This document shows positions 18,506 through 25,812 of a stretch of DNA of 64,000 nt, one piece after another; position 1 is the stretch's first letter, and each line of letters opens with the position of its first letter. The notes under the pieces are model-generated. The model worked only from the letters and a program-made list of their open reading frames with translations, had not been told where the DNA came from and did no database searches. The DNA lies in NCBI RefSeq assembly GCF_900172255.1, contig NZ_FWFU01000001.1, forward strand, positions 1,116,001-1,180,000, in the 5' to 3' direction. This stretch comes from Roseovarius halotolerans. Lineage in GTDB: Bacteria; Pseudomonadota; Alphaproteobacteria; Rhodobacterales; Rhodobacteraceae. A program made the translations under genes and the position numbers.

Positions 18506-20732
18506 GGTTGGTGCCCCCTTCGGCGCGCTTGCGTATCACCTGCGGCAGGGCGGTCAGCCCCACGACGAGGAGTGCGATCAGGTCGCTCGAGCCGCTTGGC
18601 GCCACCAGCAACAGCCCCCCGATGATCATCAGGATGCGGCCTCCGACGCCCATGGCCGTGATGAAATAGCCGGCCACCGCCGTCCCGATCAGAAACACAC
18701 CGGTTGCACAGGTGATCGATACCTGAAGGAACGACATGAGCGTGAAATGCTCGGGCAGGACGATCAGGATCGTGGGGGCATAGACGAAGACCATGGGCAC
18801 TAGGAGCTTGCCAAGGCCCAGCGTGAAAGCATTCAGCCCGGTACGGAACGGGTTCGCTCCGGCGATTCCCGCCGCCGCATAGGCCGACGCGCAGACCGGG
18901 GGGGTGATCTCGGATATGACGCCATAGTAGAGCACGAACATATGCGTCGCGAGCGGAGGCACGCCCAGCTGCGTCAATGCCGGTGTCGCGACGGCGACCA
19001 GCATGATGTAAAGTGCCGTGGTCGGCAGCCCCGCGCCCATCAGGATACAGGCCATTGCGATCAGCACCAGGGAGATGAACTGCTGGAGAGAGGTCAGGCT
19101 GAAGGCTTCGGAAGGAATCCAGCCGAGGAAGGGATGCACCCAGGCCGCCATGTCCGCGGCGCCGTTGGTCACCATGAAGCCCATGCGGAAGCCCACGCCG
19201 GTGGTATTGATAACTCCCACGACGATCCCCACCGCGGCCGAAGCGGCGCCGACCGCAAGCGCATATTGAACGCCGACATGGAAGCTGTTGAGAAGATCCT
19301 TGAAATCCTTGCGCTCATTTCGGTGGATCGATCCAACCAGCGTCAGCGCGGCAAGAATGCCTGCCAGCGTCGCCGAGAATCCTTCGCCGCTGGCCGGTGA
19401 TGCCTTCCAGAAGATGAACGCCAGAAGCGCCAGTGGAATCGCAAGCGTCAGTGGCCGGTCGACGCCGCAGAACCCGACCACGATGCAAAGTGACAGCCCG
19501 ACGAATGCCGCCATGTTGGGCGAATAGCCCGAGAAAAGCACCACCAGCAGCGCGATCAGAGGGATGATCGTATACCAGCCCTTGCGCCAGACTTCGAGGA
19601 AGCGGGGCAACTGGTCCTTGGGATAGGCATGGAGGCCAAGGCGCTTGGCCGTATAATGCACGATGGACAGCACGCCGATGTAATGCATGAGCGCCGGCAC
19701 GATGGCTGCGATTACGATGGTTGTGTAGGGCACCTCGAGATACTCGGCCATGAGGAAGCTGGCGGCGCCCATGATCGGAGGCGTGATCTGGCCGCCCGCA
19801 GAGGACGCGGCCTCGACCCCGCCGGCGAAATATCCGGGATAGCCCATCTTCTTCATATTGGGGATGGTCAGCGATCCGGTCGAAACTGTGTTGGCGATGG
19901 AGCTGCCCGAGATCGTGCCGAAAAAGGCCGACGAGACCACCGACACCTTGGCGGGGCCGCCGGTATAGCGCCCGGCGAGCATCATCGCGTTGTCGACGAA
20001 GAATTGCCCGAGGCCCATGCGCTGTGCCACGACTCCGAACAGCACGAAGTGGAAAACGACCGTCGACACCACCCAGAGCGTGATGCCGAAGATGCCTTCG
20101 GAGGGGAAATACATGTTGTTGACGAACTGGTGCCAGTCGACGCCCGGATGCTGAAGGATCTGCACCGGCATTGAAGGTCCGAACAGCGCATAGACCATGA
20201 AGACCATGATGATCAGCGGAAGCACGAAGCCGATCGTGCGCCGTGCGATCTCGAGCGTGGCGAATATCAGGATCGTGCCAAGGATCACGTCCACGCTGGT
20301 GGGATTGCCCTGCCGCAATGCTTGCTCGGGGATGTTGAGGCCAAAGCCATCGATCCCCCGCCAGCTGATCCAGAGGAACAGCGCCGCCAGCATCCCCGAA
20401 AGCGCAATGGCCCAGTCGTAAAGCGGCACGTTGCCGGGCCTGAGCGGCCCCGCGCCCTCATAGGACAGGCTGCGCGGGGTGCGCCGGACGGGGAAATAGA
20501 CGAAAATGAACAGGAACAGTCCAGCAAGATGGATGCCCATATGCACATGATCGACAGGCGTCCCAAAGCCTGCGGTCCAGACATGGTAAGCGGCGAACAG
20601 GATGGTCGCCCAATAGATCGCGCGGGTCAGCGTCGGGCCGTTGTCGCGGGTATTGAGGGCGCTGTCGTATTTCTTTTCCAGCTCTTCGAGCTGATGGGCG
20701 TCCAGATCCGTGGACAGACGATCACTGGCCAT
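18492..20732 (-). CDS. TRAP transporter fused permease (DctQM type, TAXI family)
   Basis: This 746-residue inner-membrane protein combines the small (DctQ-like) and large (DctM-like) subunits of a TAXI-TRAP transporter. It has roughly 18 hydrophobic segments, with the family signature region FFGTISGSSIANTVSTGSLTIP and GGVEAASSAGGQITPPIMGAASF near residues 250-310 and a second related site near SEITPPVCASAYAAAGIAG. AAGGA sits at 7-base spacing before the ATG at 20732-20730, favouring this start over the ATG six bases upstream. It uses an ion gradient to take up the ligand delivered by the TAXI binding protein. The gene follows that binding protein after a hairpin and precedes the DadA-like enzyme. 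Confidence 0.93.
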   Translation of the reverse strand: MASDRLSTDLDAHQLEELEKKYDSALNTRDNGPTLTRAIYWATILFAAYHVWTAGFGTPVDHVHMGIHLAGLFLFIFVYFPVRRTPRSLSYEGAGPLRPGNVPLYDWAIALSGMLAALFLWISWRGIDGFGLNIPEQALRQGNPTSVDVILGTILIFATLEIARRTIGFVLPLIIMVFMVYALFGPSMPVQILQHPGVDWHQFVNNMYFPSEGIFGITLWVVSTVVFHFVLFGVVAQRMGLGQFFVDNAMMLAGRYTGGPAKVSVVSSAFFGTISGSSIANTVSTGSLTIPNMKKMGYPGYFAGGVEAASSAGGQITPPIMGAASFLMAEYLEVPYTTIVIAAIVPALMHYIGVLSIVHYTAKRLGLHAYPKDQLPRFLEVWRKGWYTIIPLIALLVVLFSGYSPNMAAFVGLSLCIVVGFCGVDRPLTLAIPLALLAFIFWKASPASGEGFSATLAGILAALTLVGSIHRNERKDFKDLLNSFHVGVQYALAVGAASAAVGIVVGVINTTGVGFRMGFMVTNGAADMAAWVHPFLGWIPSEAFSLTSLQQFISLVLIAMACILMGAGLPTTALYIMLVAVATPALTQLGVPPLATHMFVLYYGVISEITPPVCASAYAAAGIAGANPFRTGLNAFTLGLGKLLVPMVFVYAPTILIVLPEHFTLMSFLQVSITCATGVFLIGTAVAGYFITAMGVGGRILMIIGGLLLVAPSGSSDLIALLVVGLTALPQVIRKRAEGGTNHATR

Positions 20733-20818
20733 GAGCATGTCCTTGGTAACAGAGAGGATGAAAATGCGTGGCACGCGGGCGCGCCAAGCCATGCGATGGA
20801 ATCGCGATGAAACGAAAT

Positions 20819-20841
20819 GGGCCAGCCGCGATGGCTGGCCC
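20819..20841 (-). terminator. Attenuating hairpin between TAXI binding protein and TRAP permease
   Basis: Perfect 9-base arms, GGGCCAGCC at 20819-20827 and GGCTGGCCC at 20833-20841, enclose a 5-base loop 16 bases after the binding-protein stop. On the minus strand the following bases are not U-rich. It most likely limits readthrough or protects the upstream message. Confidence 0.55.
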
Positions 20842-20857
20842 GCTTCACGTCAGCGGA

Positions 20858-21868
20858 TCACTTCAGCATGCCCGCTTCCTTGTAGAAGCGCTCGGCACCC
20901 GGATGCAGCGGCACGCCGATGCCGTCGACACCGTCAAGCGCGCTTTCCAGCGTGATGACCTTCGCCTTGGGATGGCCGCTATCCATCAGGTTGCGGGCGG
21001 TATCCGACCACAGCGCCTTGGTGATCTCGTAGATCAGCTCTTCGTCCTGATTGGCATTGGTCACGAGGATGCCCGAGACAGCGAGCGTGTCCACATCGTA
21101 ATCCACGCCGGGATAGGTGCCGGCCGGGATCATCGACTTGATATAGTAGGGAACGGCCTCATTGCCGGCGGTCAGTTCTTCCTCGGACCAGTCATAGAGC
21201 TCCATGCCCTTGGTATTGTCGAGCTGGATCATCGCGGCCACGGGCGTGCCAGCGGCATAGAAGTATGCGTCGAGCTGGCCATCTGCCAGGCGCTCCGCGC
21301 TTTGGGTGTTGTTGAGTTCCGCCTCTTCGATGTTGTCGCGGGTGATTCCCTGCGTGGCGAGGATCAGCTCGATCGCGATCTGCGTACCCGAACCGGCCTG
21401 CGCGATTCCGACGCGCTTGCCTTCCAGATCCTTGAGGCTGTCAAGTTTGGCGCCCTTGGGCAACACGAGATGCAGATCTTCGGGGAAGAGGTTGGCGATG
21501 ACGCGCAGGTCGGGCTTCTGATTGCCCTCGAAAACGCCGATGCCCTTATAGGCGAAATGCAGCGTCGCGGCACCGGTTAGGCCGGCTTCCATCTGACCTG
21601 CCTGGACGGCGTTCACGTTATGCGCAGAGGCGTTGGTGGATTGCGCGATTGCCACGAGACCCGGCACACCGCAATTGCCGCCCTCTTCGCAGGGGCGCGA
21701 ACCGGGAGGATTCGAGATGGCATTGGCGATGATGCCACCAATCGGAAAATAGGTGCCCCCCGCGCTGCCTGTGCCGATGCGGAAGAACTTCATCTCCTGC
21801 GCGGTGGCGGGCAGGGCCATAGCGAGGCCTGCGATGGTTGCGATTGTCAGATTTCTGATACGTCCCAT
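20858..21868 (-). CDS. TAXI-family TRAP transporter solute-binding protein
   Basis: This 336-residue periplasmic protein has a signal peptide at residues 1-23 (ending ALPATAQ). The TAXI family hallmark FRIGTGSAGGTYFPIGGIIAN follows at about residues 29-49. Another conserved part is KRVGIAQAGSGTQIAIELIL. In the TAXI family such proteins bind amino acids (glutamate, for example) or dicarboxylates. It delivers substrate to the fused permease downstream. A DadA-like oxidase in the same operon makes an amino acid a plausible ligand. It is divergent from a LysR regulator. Confidence 0.92.
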   Translation of the reverse strand: MGRIRNLTIATIAGLAMALPATAQEMKFFRIGTGSAGGTYFPIGGIIANAISNPPGSRPCEEGGNCGVPGLVAIAQSTNASAHNVNAVQAGQMEAGLTGAATLHFAYKGIGVFEGNQKPDLRVIANLFPEDLHLVLPKGAKLDSLKDLEGKRVGIAQAGSGTQIAIELILATQGITRDNIEEAELNNTQSAERLADGQLDAYFYAAGTPVAAMIQLDNTKGMELYDWSEEELTAGNEAVPYYIKSMIPAGTYPGVDYDVDTLAVSGILVTNANQDEELIYEITKALWSDTARNLMDSGHPKAKVITLESALDGVDGIGVPLHPGAERFYKEAGMLK

Positions 21869-21972
21869 GTGTCGTGTGTCTCCCTGAGAGCGATTGATTT
21901 AAGCGGCCGGTTGATCCGGCCTGTCCGTAGGGCGCTATTCGCCCGGTTCGCCCACGGTGCCAATTCCGCACC

Positions 21973-21995
21973 ATAAACACAAATTCAAAGTTTAT
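21973..21995. promoter_or_regulatory. LysR-type operator in the TAXI/lysR promoter
   Basis: ATAAAC at 21973-21978 and GTTTAT at 21990-21995 are perfect 6-base arms around 11 bases, the T-N11-A architecture typical of LysR regulators. The stretch 21965-22025 is very AT-rich. The site is 36 bases before the lysR start, fitting autorepression and activation of the divergent TAXI operon. Confidence 0.6.
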
Positions 21996-22030
21996 TGATT
22001 ATCATAAAAGTTGCTTATATTTATTTCGTC

Positions 22031-22954
22031 ATGAACATTGCTCAACTCAGTGCCTTTCGCGAAGTCATGCTGGCCGGATCCGTCTCGCAGGCGGCGCGAA
22101 ATCTAGGGCGCACGCAACCCGCGATCAGCACCGCCATCGCCACACTCGAATCCGAACTGGGCATGCAGCTCTTCGAGCGGCGCGCGCGCCGCCTCCATCC
22201 GGTACCCGAGGCGCATTACCTGCTGGCCGAGGCGACAGGTATTCTCGGAAGGCTGGACAGCGCCCGACAGAACCTGCGAAACCTCAAGTCGCTGGACAGC
22301 GGCGAGTTGCGGATCGTTTCGATGCCGGGGCCATCCGTCTTTCTGGTGCCTCGGCTGGTCAGCCGGCTGACCAGAGGGCGCGACGATATCCGCGTGACAA
22401 TCATTACCCGCAGTTCGCCGCAGGTGCATCAGCTGATCTCCACGCAATCCTATGATTTCGGAATCGCCGACATGAGCGCGGATTTCGACAGATCGTCGCA
22501 ACTGGTCGCCAGTCACCCCACGACCAGCCGCTGCGTCTGTGCGCTTCCCGCAGATGATCCGCTTGCGGCAAAGGAGGTGGTGACGCCCGGCGACCTCGAT
22601 GGTCGGGCGATGGCGATGCTGCATGAGAACCATGCAACGCACCGCGATACCCGTGGCGCGTTTGAAGCGGCGGGCGCTGCGTTCGATGTGCGTTACGAGA
22701 CACAGTATTTCATCCCGCTTCTCAATTTCGTTGAACTCGGCCTGGCCTGTGCGGTGGTCGATACGATGAGCGCCGAAAGCTATCGTGGCTATCGGGGGAT
22801 CGAGGCGCAAGAGATCGTGTTTCGCCGCTTTGAGCCAGCGATCACGGTGGAGTTTCACGTTCTGACTCCGGCGCACCGTCCGCCTTCGGCGCTAGCTTCG
22901 GCTTTCGCTGCGCTCTGGCAGGAAGAGGTGCGCCGGATCGCCGCCCGGTTCTGA
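22031..22954 (+). CDS. LysR-family transcriptional regulator of the TRAP-TAXI operon
   Basis: This 307-residue LysR protein has a winged helix at residues 1-60 (LSAFREVMLAGSVSQAARNL, RTQPAISTAIATLE) and a periplasmic-binding-protein-like effector domain from about residue 90. The start at 22031 begins exactly at the usual LysR N-terminus (MNIAQLSAFRE). An upstream in-frame ATG at 21995 would place codons on the operator and adds a hydrophobic stretch untypical of the family. Divergent from the TAXI gene, it probably activates transport and oxidation when the substrate is present. Confidence 0.88.
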   Translation: MNIAQLSAFREVMLAGSVSQAARNLGRTQPAISTAIATLESELGMQLFERRARRLHPVPEAHYLLAEATGILGRLDSARQNLRNLKSLDSGELRIVSMPGPSVFLVPRLVSRLTRGRDDIRVTIITRSSPQVHQLISTQSYDFGIADMSADFDRSSQLVASHPTTSRCVCALPADDPLAAKEVVTPGDLDGRAMAMLHENHATHRDTRGAFEAAGAAFDVRYETQYFIPLLNFVELGLACAVVDTMSAESYRGYRGIEAQEIVFRRFEPAITVEFHVLTPAHRPPSALASAFAALWQEEVRRIAARF

Positions 22955-22967
22955 CGCCCTTCGGGTG

Positions 22968-22981
22968 TTGATGATCGTCAA
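22968..22981. promoter_or_regulatory. FNR-type box upstream of the phosphoribosyltransferase gene
   Basis: TTGAT at 22968-22972 and GTCAA at 22977-22981 are separated by GATC and match the FNR/FixK consensus TTGAY-N4-RTCAA. It lies 144 bases before the favoured GTG start at 23125. A transcript starting about 41 bases downstream of the box centre would begin near 23016 and include that start. Confidence 0.6.
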
Positions 22982-23124
22982 TGACGTTGCCAACCCCGGG
23001 CGAGAGAATGAAGAGACGGCGCTTCAGTCCGGGGTCACCCGGGCCAGGGCCTCACATCGAAGATGAAGGACCGAGGGGCTTGCGATGCGCGGTGCGCGAT
23101 CTTGCTCCTCGCGGGACGGGTGGC

Positions 23125-23787
23125 GTGACAGTCTATGACGACCGGCATGATGCGGCGCACCGATTGCTACAGGTGTTGCCGCCCCTTGAGGAGGAGGATG
23201 TCGTTGTCCTGGCGCTACCCCGCGGTGGCGTGCCAATCGGAGCAGAGATCGCAGAGTCGCTTCACGCACCTCTGGACCTGATCCTCGTGCGCAAGGTTGG
23301 CGCGCCCCGCAACCCCGAACTGGCTGTTGCAGCGGTAACCGGTCCGGGCGACGCGGGGCTCTTGGTCAATGTCCCGACCGCGCGGGCCTTTGGCCTGTCG
23401 CGAAGCGATATCGACGCTCTGGCTGCCTCTGAGCGCACGGAACTTGAACGGCGCCGCAATGCCTATGTGGGCGGGCGCGCACCCCTTCCACTGAAGGGGC
23501 GCACGGTCCTCGTGGTCGATGACGGCGTCGCCACGGGTACGACGCTGCGCGCTGCTCTGACGGCTTTGCGCAATCGCGCACCTGCTCGCGTGATCGTGGC
23601 GGTTCCCGTTGCCAGCGCCGAGGCCCTGGAAACCCTTCGCGGACTGGCTGACGCCATCATCTGTCCTGAGCCCCAACTTCGCTTTGGCGCGGTTGGCGCT
23701 GCGTATCGTGTGTTCGATCAGGTCACAGATGAAGAGGTAATTCACATGATGCAGGAAGCGAACGCACGAGGCGAGACCAAGGAATGA
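23125..23787 (+). CDS. Phosphoribosyltransferase-fold protein
   Basis: This 220-residue type I phosphoribosyltransferase-like protein has the PRPP loop VLVVDDGVATGTTLRAAL near residues 130-147 and an early LALPRGGVPIGAEIAE motif at about 30-45. It belongs to the stand-alone PRTase-domain group often found in stress or hypoxia gene sets of Proteobacteria; a defined base substrate is not known for it. The open frame extends upstream to an ATG at 22981, but that ATG overlaps an FNR-type box and the added 48 residues are low-complexity. The GTG at 23125 gives the usual family N-terminus (VTVYDDRHDAAHRLL). It lies just upstream of an FNR-type regulator gene. Confidence 0.8.
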   Translation: MTVYDDRHDAAHRLLQVLPPLEEEDVVVLALPRGGVPIGAEIAESLHAPLDLILVRKVGAPRNPELAVAAVTGPGDAGLLVNVPTARAFGLSRSDIDALAASERTELERRRNAYVGGRAPLPLKGRTVLVVDDGVATGTTLRAALTALRNRAPARVIVAVPVASAEALETLRGLADAIICPEPQLRFGAVGAAYRVFDQVTDEEVIHMMQEANARGETKE

Positions 23788-24059
23788 AGGGCCGGCCCGC
23801 ATCGATGCCATGCCGAAAACCCCCTCCGATTGAACGTCTATCTTCCACGCAGGGTCACGGCGTTCGGTGCATGCGCGCGGGTGCCGCGAGTTTTTCCAGA
23901 ATAAAGGGTTTGCATTCCCGCTGATTCGGCGTCCAATGGTCGTGCCCGCATGGCTTGTATTTTCGCCAACCAGAGTTTTCCCGTTGCGGGCTGACCGGAC
24001 ATTTTCCGGCCGATCTTGTTCGGTGCGCGCCAAGGCACGACCGAAAGCGGGGAACAAAA

Positions 24060-24833
24060 ATGAACGTCGTTTCGATCAGGCAAACCGCCTCCTGCCCGTG
24101 TGGCGAGTGTCCTATCCTTCAAACCGGCCTGTGCAGCCATGCCGATGCGCAGACCAGGATCGATATCAGTCGCCTTGCGCGCCGTGTGCGGGTGGCGCGC
24201 GGGCAGTCGATCATGACCCAAGGCGACAACGCCAAGAATCTGGCGGTCGTGACGTCGGGAGTCGTCAAGACCGTGCATATGACCGAGGCGGGCGACACGC
24301 AGGTGCTTGCCCTGCTGTTCACCGGGCATTTCTTGGGGCGGGCCTTTGAACCCGTGATCCCGCTCTCATATGAGGCCGCGACAGATGCAACCCTTTGCCT
24401 GTTCAACCGGCAGGGGTTCGAGGCACTGTTATCGCGTTCGCCAAGCCTGGAGCATGGTTATCTGCTCGCCACGCTCGAACAGATGGATTCGATGCGCGTC
24501 TGGATGTGCCTTCTGCGCGGGCGCAGGGCGCGCGAGCGGGTTGCGGCCTATCTCTACTTCCGACTGATCACCGGGGACAGCGCCGACGCCATGACCATCA
24601 ACTCAGGCGGGCGCAGTTTTATAGATCTACGTCTCGGACGGCTGGATCTGGCCAGTCTTCTGGACATGACGCCCGAAACCCTGTGTCGCAGCCTGCATTC
24701 ACTGGCGGATCAGGGCGCTGTGCTCGTGAGTTCGCCAAACGTGATCGAAATTCGCGATACACGGCGACTGGTCGCGCTCTCCGGGCCATCGCTTGACGGA
24801 GTGCTGAAAGCAGGCGCACGCGCGGTCGTATGA
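24060..24833 (+). CDS. Crp/Fnr-family regulator with FNR-type cysteines
   Basis: This 257-residue regulator has an N-terminal cysteine cluster C12-P-C14-G-E-C17-x7-C25 and a further Cys113 in TLCLFNRQGF, where E. coli FNR has its fourth ligand. This set could hold an oxygen-labile [4Fe-4S] cluster. The effector beta-roll spans about 35-135, the dimer helix about 140-165, and the DNA-binding HTH includes LDMTPETLCRSLHSLADQG near residues 200-218. FNR reads TTGAT half-sites with an E-x-x-S-R helix; here it is E-x-x-C-R. The ATG at 24060 begins the cysteine domain; earlier in-frame codons give no recognisable domain. Two FNR-type boxes lie nearby (22968 and 25169). O2 sensing is likely but unproven. 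Confidence 0.85.
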   Translation: MNVVSIRQTASCPCGECPILQTGLCSHADAQTRIDISRLARRVRVARGQSIMTQGDNAKNLAVVTSGVVKTVHMTEAGDTQVLALLFTGHFLGRAFEPVIPLSYEAATDATLCLFNRQGFEALLSRSPSLEHGYLLATLEQMDSMRVWMCLLRGRRARERVAAYLYFRLITGDSADAMTINSGGRSFIDLRLGRLDLASLLDMTPETLCRSLHSLADQGAVLVSSPNVIEIRDTRRLVALSGPSLDGVLKAGARAVV

Positions 24834-24867
24834 GCGCGCGCCTCTAGCTGGTCCGCGACAGAAACCG

Positions 24868-25095
24868 TCAGCCGCGCCAGGGCTGGGTCACCGGCAGCGT
24901 CCGGCGCAACCGCTGCAATGTCGAGAGAGTCACGCCGAAATAGGCGGCAATCTCGGAATCATCCATGCCATATCCGCGCATCGCGCTCAGCGCTTCGCCG
25001 GGCAGGGGGCCAAGCTTCTGAGTAATGCTGCCGTTGCGCGCGGAGAGCGACTGGCAAATGCAGGGTGGGGCCTCGCCGCCCAATATTTCAGTCAT
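24868..25095 (-). CDS. Small helix-turn-helix protein (75 residues)
   Basis: This short basic protein has a predicted helix-turn-helix in its C-terminal half (MRGYGMDDSEIAAYFGVTLSTLQRLRR, given here only to mark residues 39-65). A C-I-C pair is at residues 12-14. AAGGGG sits 8 bases before the ATG, supporting translation. It is divergent from the phasin-like gene, with an FNR-type box between them, and convergent with the FNR-type regulator gene 35 bases away. It could be a DNA-binding accessory regulator. I do not recognise a named family. Confidence 0.6.
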   Translation of the reverse strand: MTEILGGEAPPCICQSLSARNGSITQKLGPLPGEALSAMRGYGMDDSEIAAYFGVTLSTLQRLRRTLPVTQPWRG

Positions 25096-25168
25096 AGGAA
25101 ATCCCCTTCATTTCGGGCAGGGTGCTGCGCGATCCGGGTCGGCTCTGCCAGGAAATTTGGGACCAGTA

Positions 25169-25182
25169 TTGACCCTGGTCAA
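25169..25182. promoter_or_regulatory. FNR-type box between the small HTH gene and the phasin-like gene
   Basis: TTGAC at 25169-25173 and GTCAA at 25178-25182, spaced by CCTG, form a perfect FNR/FixK-type palindrome. The centre is 80 bases from the HTH gene start and 163 bases from the phasin-like start, so it could serve either promoter. Confidence 0.7.
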
Positions 25183-25200
25183 TGACACGCATGTGTCATT
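25181..25200. promoter_or_regulatory. Second dyad abutting the FNR-type box
   Basis: AATGACAC at 25181-25188 and GTGTCATT at 25193-25200 form perfect 8-base arms around GCAT. The dyad shares its first two bases with the FNR-type box. It could be a site for another Crp/Fnr-family protein or for the small HTH protein. Confidence 0.45.
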
Positions 25201-25338
25201 TGTCCGATCATTAGAAATGCGGCGGCGTTCCGCGTCCGGGGCGCGCTGCACCGGCGGGCTTTGGCCGATGCCTGACATTTCTCCCGGCCAGTTTGCGGGC
25301 TCTGGGACTCACTGAAACATGATGCGAGGAAGCCGTCC

Positions 25339-25785
25339 ATGCCCGATACCACCCCGAACACAGCATTGACACGACATGCATTGCGCCAGACCCGCGCGTC
25401 GGTTGCCCTTGCATCCCTGGCGATGCCGCGGGTCGATGAACTGCGCGCAGCGCAAGAACGGATCATGGATGAGGCCGAAGGCTTCACCAAGGCTTGGTTC
25501 ACGCGCCGCCGCATCGCTGCGCGCACCGGTGCTGATGCTTTGCAACAGATGGGCGCGGCGGCGCTGAGCAATCCCGGCACCTCAGTCAAGATACTGAACG
25601 TGTGGCAAGCCGGATCAATGGGACGGATCGCGCAGGATGTGGGCGAATGGACAGGTCTTTGCACGACCTGTTTCGTTGGCACCCTGACAGCCGAAGCCGA
25701 AGCGGGTCGCGCCCTGATCAGCGACTGCACCAACGCTGCGGCACCGGCAATAGAGACGCTATCGGATCACGCGATACCTGTTTGA
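25339..25785 (+). CDS. Phasin-like helical protein
   Basis: This 148-residue, mostly helical, alanine-rich protein has no signal peptide. The arrangement (AAQERIMDEAEGFTKAWFTRRRIAA, marking residues 36-60, then an amphipathic tail TLTAEAEAGRALISDCTNAAAPA) resembles small phasin or phasin-like proteins that coat polyhydroxyalkanoate granules. GAGGAA precedes the ATG at good spacing. It lies downstream of an FNR-type box, so it may be made under low oxygen. Assignment is by composition and size rather than a diagnostic motif, and a hypothetical protein remains possible. Confidence 0.5.
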   Translation: MPDTTPNTALTRHALRQTRASVALASLAMPRVDELRAAQERIMDEAEGFTKAWFTRRRIAARTGADALQQMGAAALSNPGTSVKILNVWQAGSMGRIAQDVGEWTGLCTTCFVGTLTAEAEAGRALISDCTNAAAPAIETLSDHAIPV

Positions 25786-25812
25786 ATCAGGCGTCGCGGC
25801 CGCCCGCGCGCC

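Noticed and set aside
23788..24059. FNR-type box in front of the FNR-type gene itself
   Set aside because: No TTGA-N6-TCAA arrangement is present in this interval, so autoregulation through such a box is not supported.
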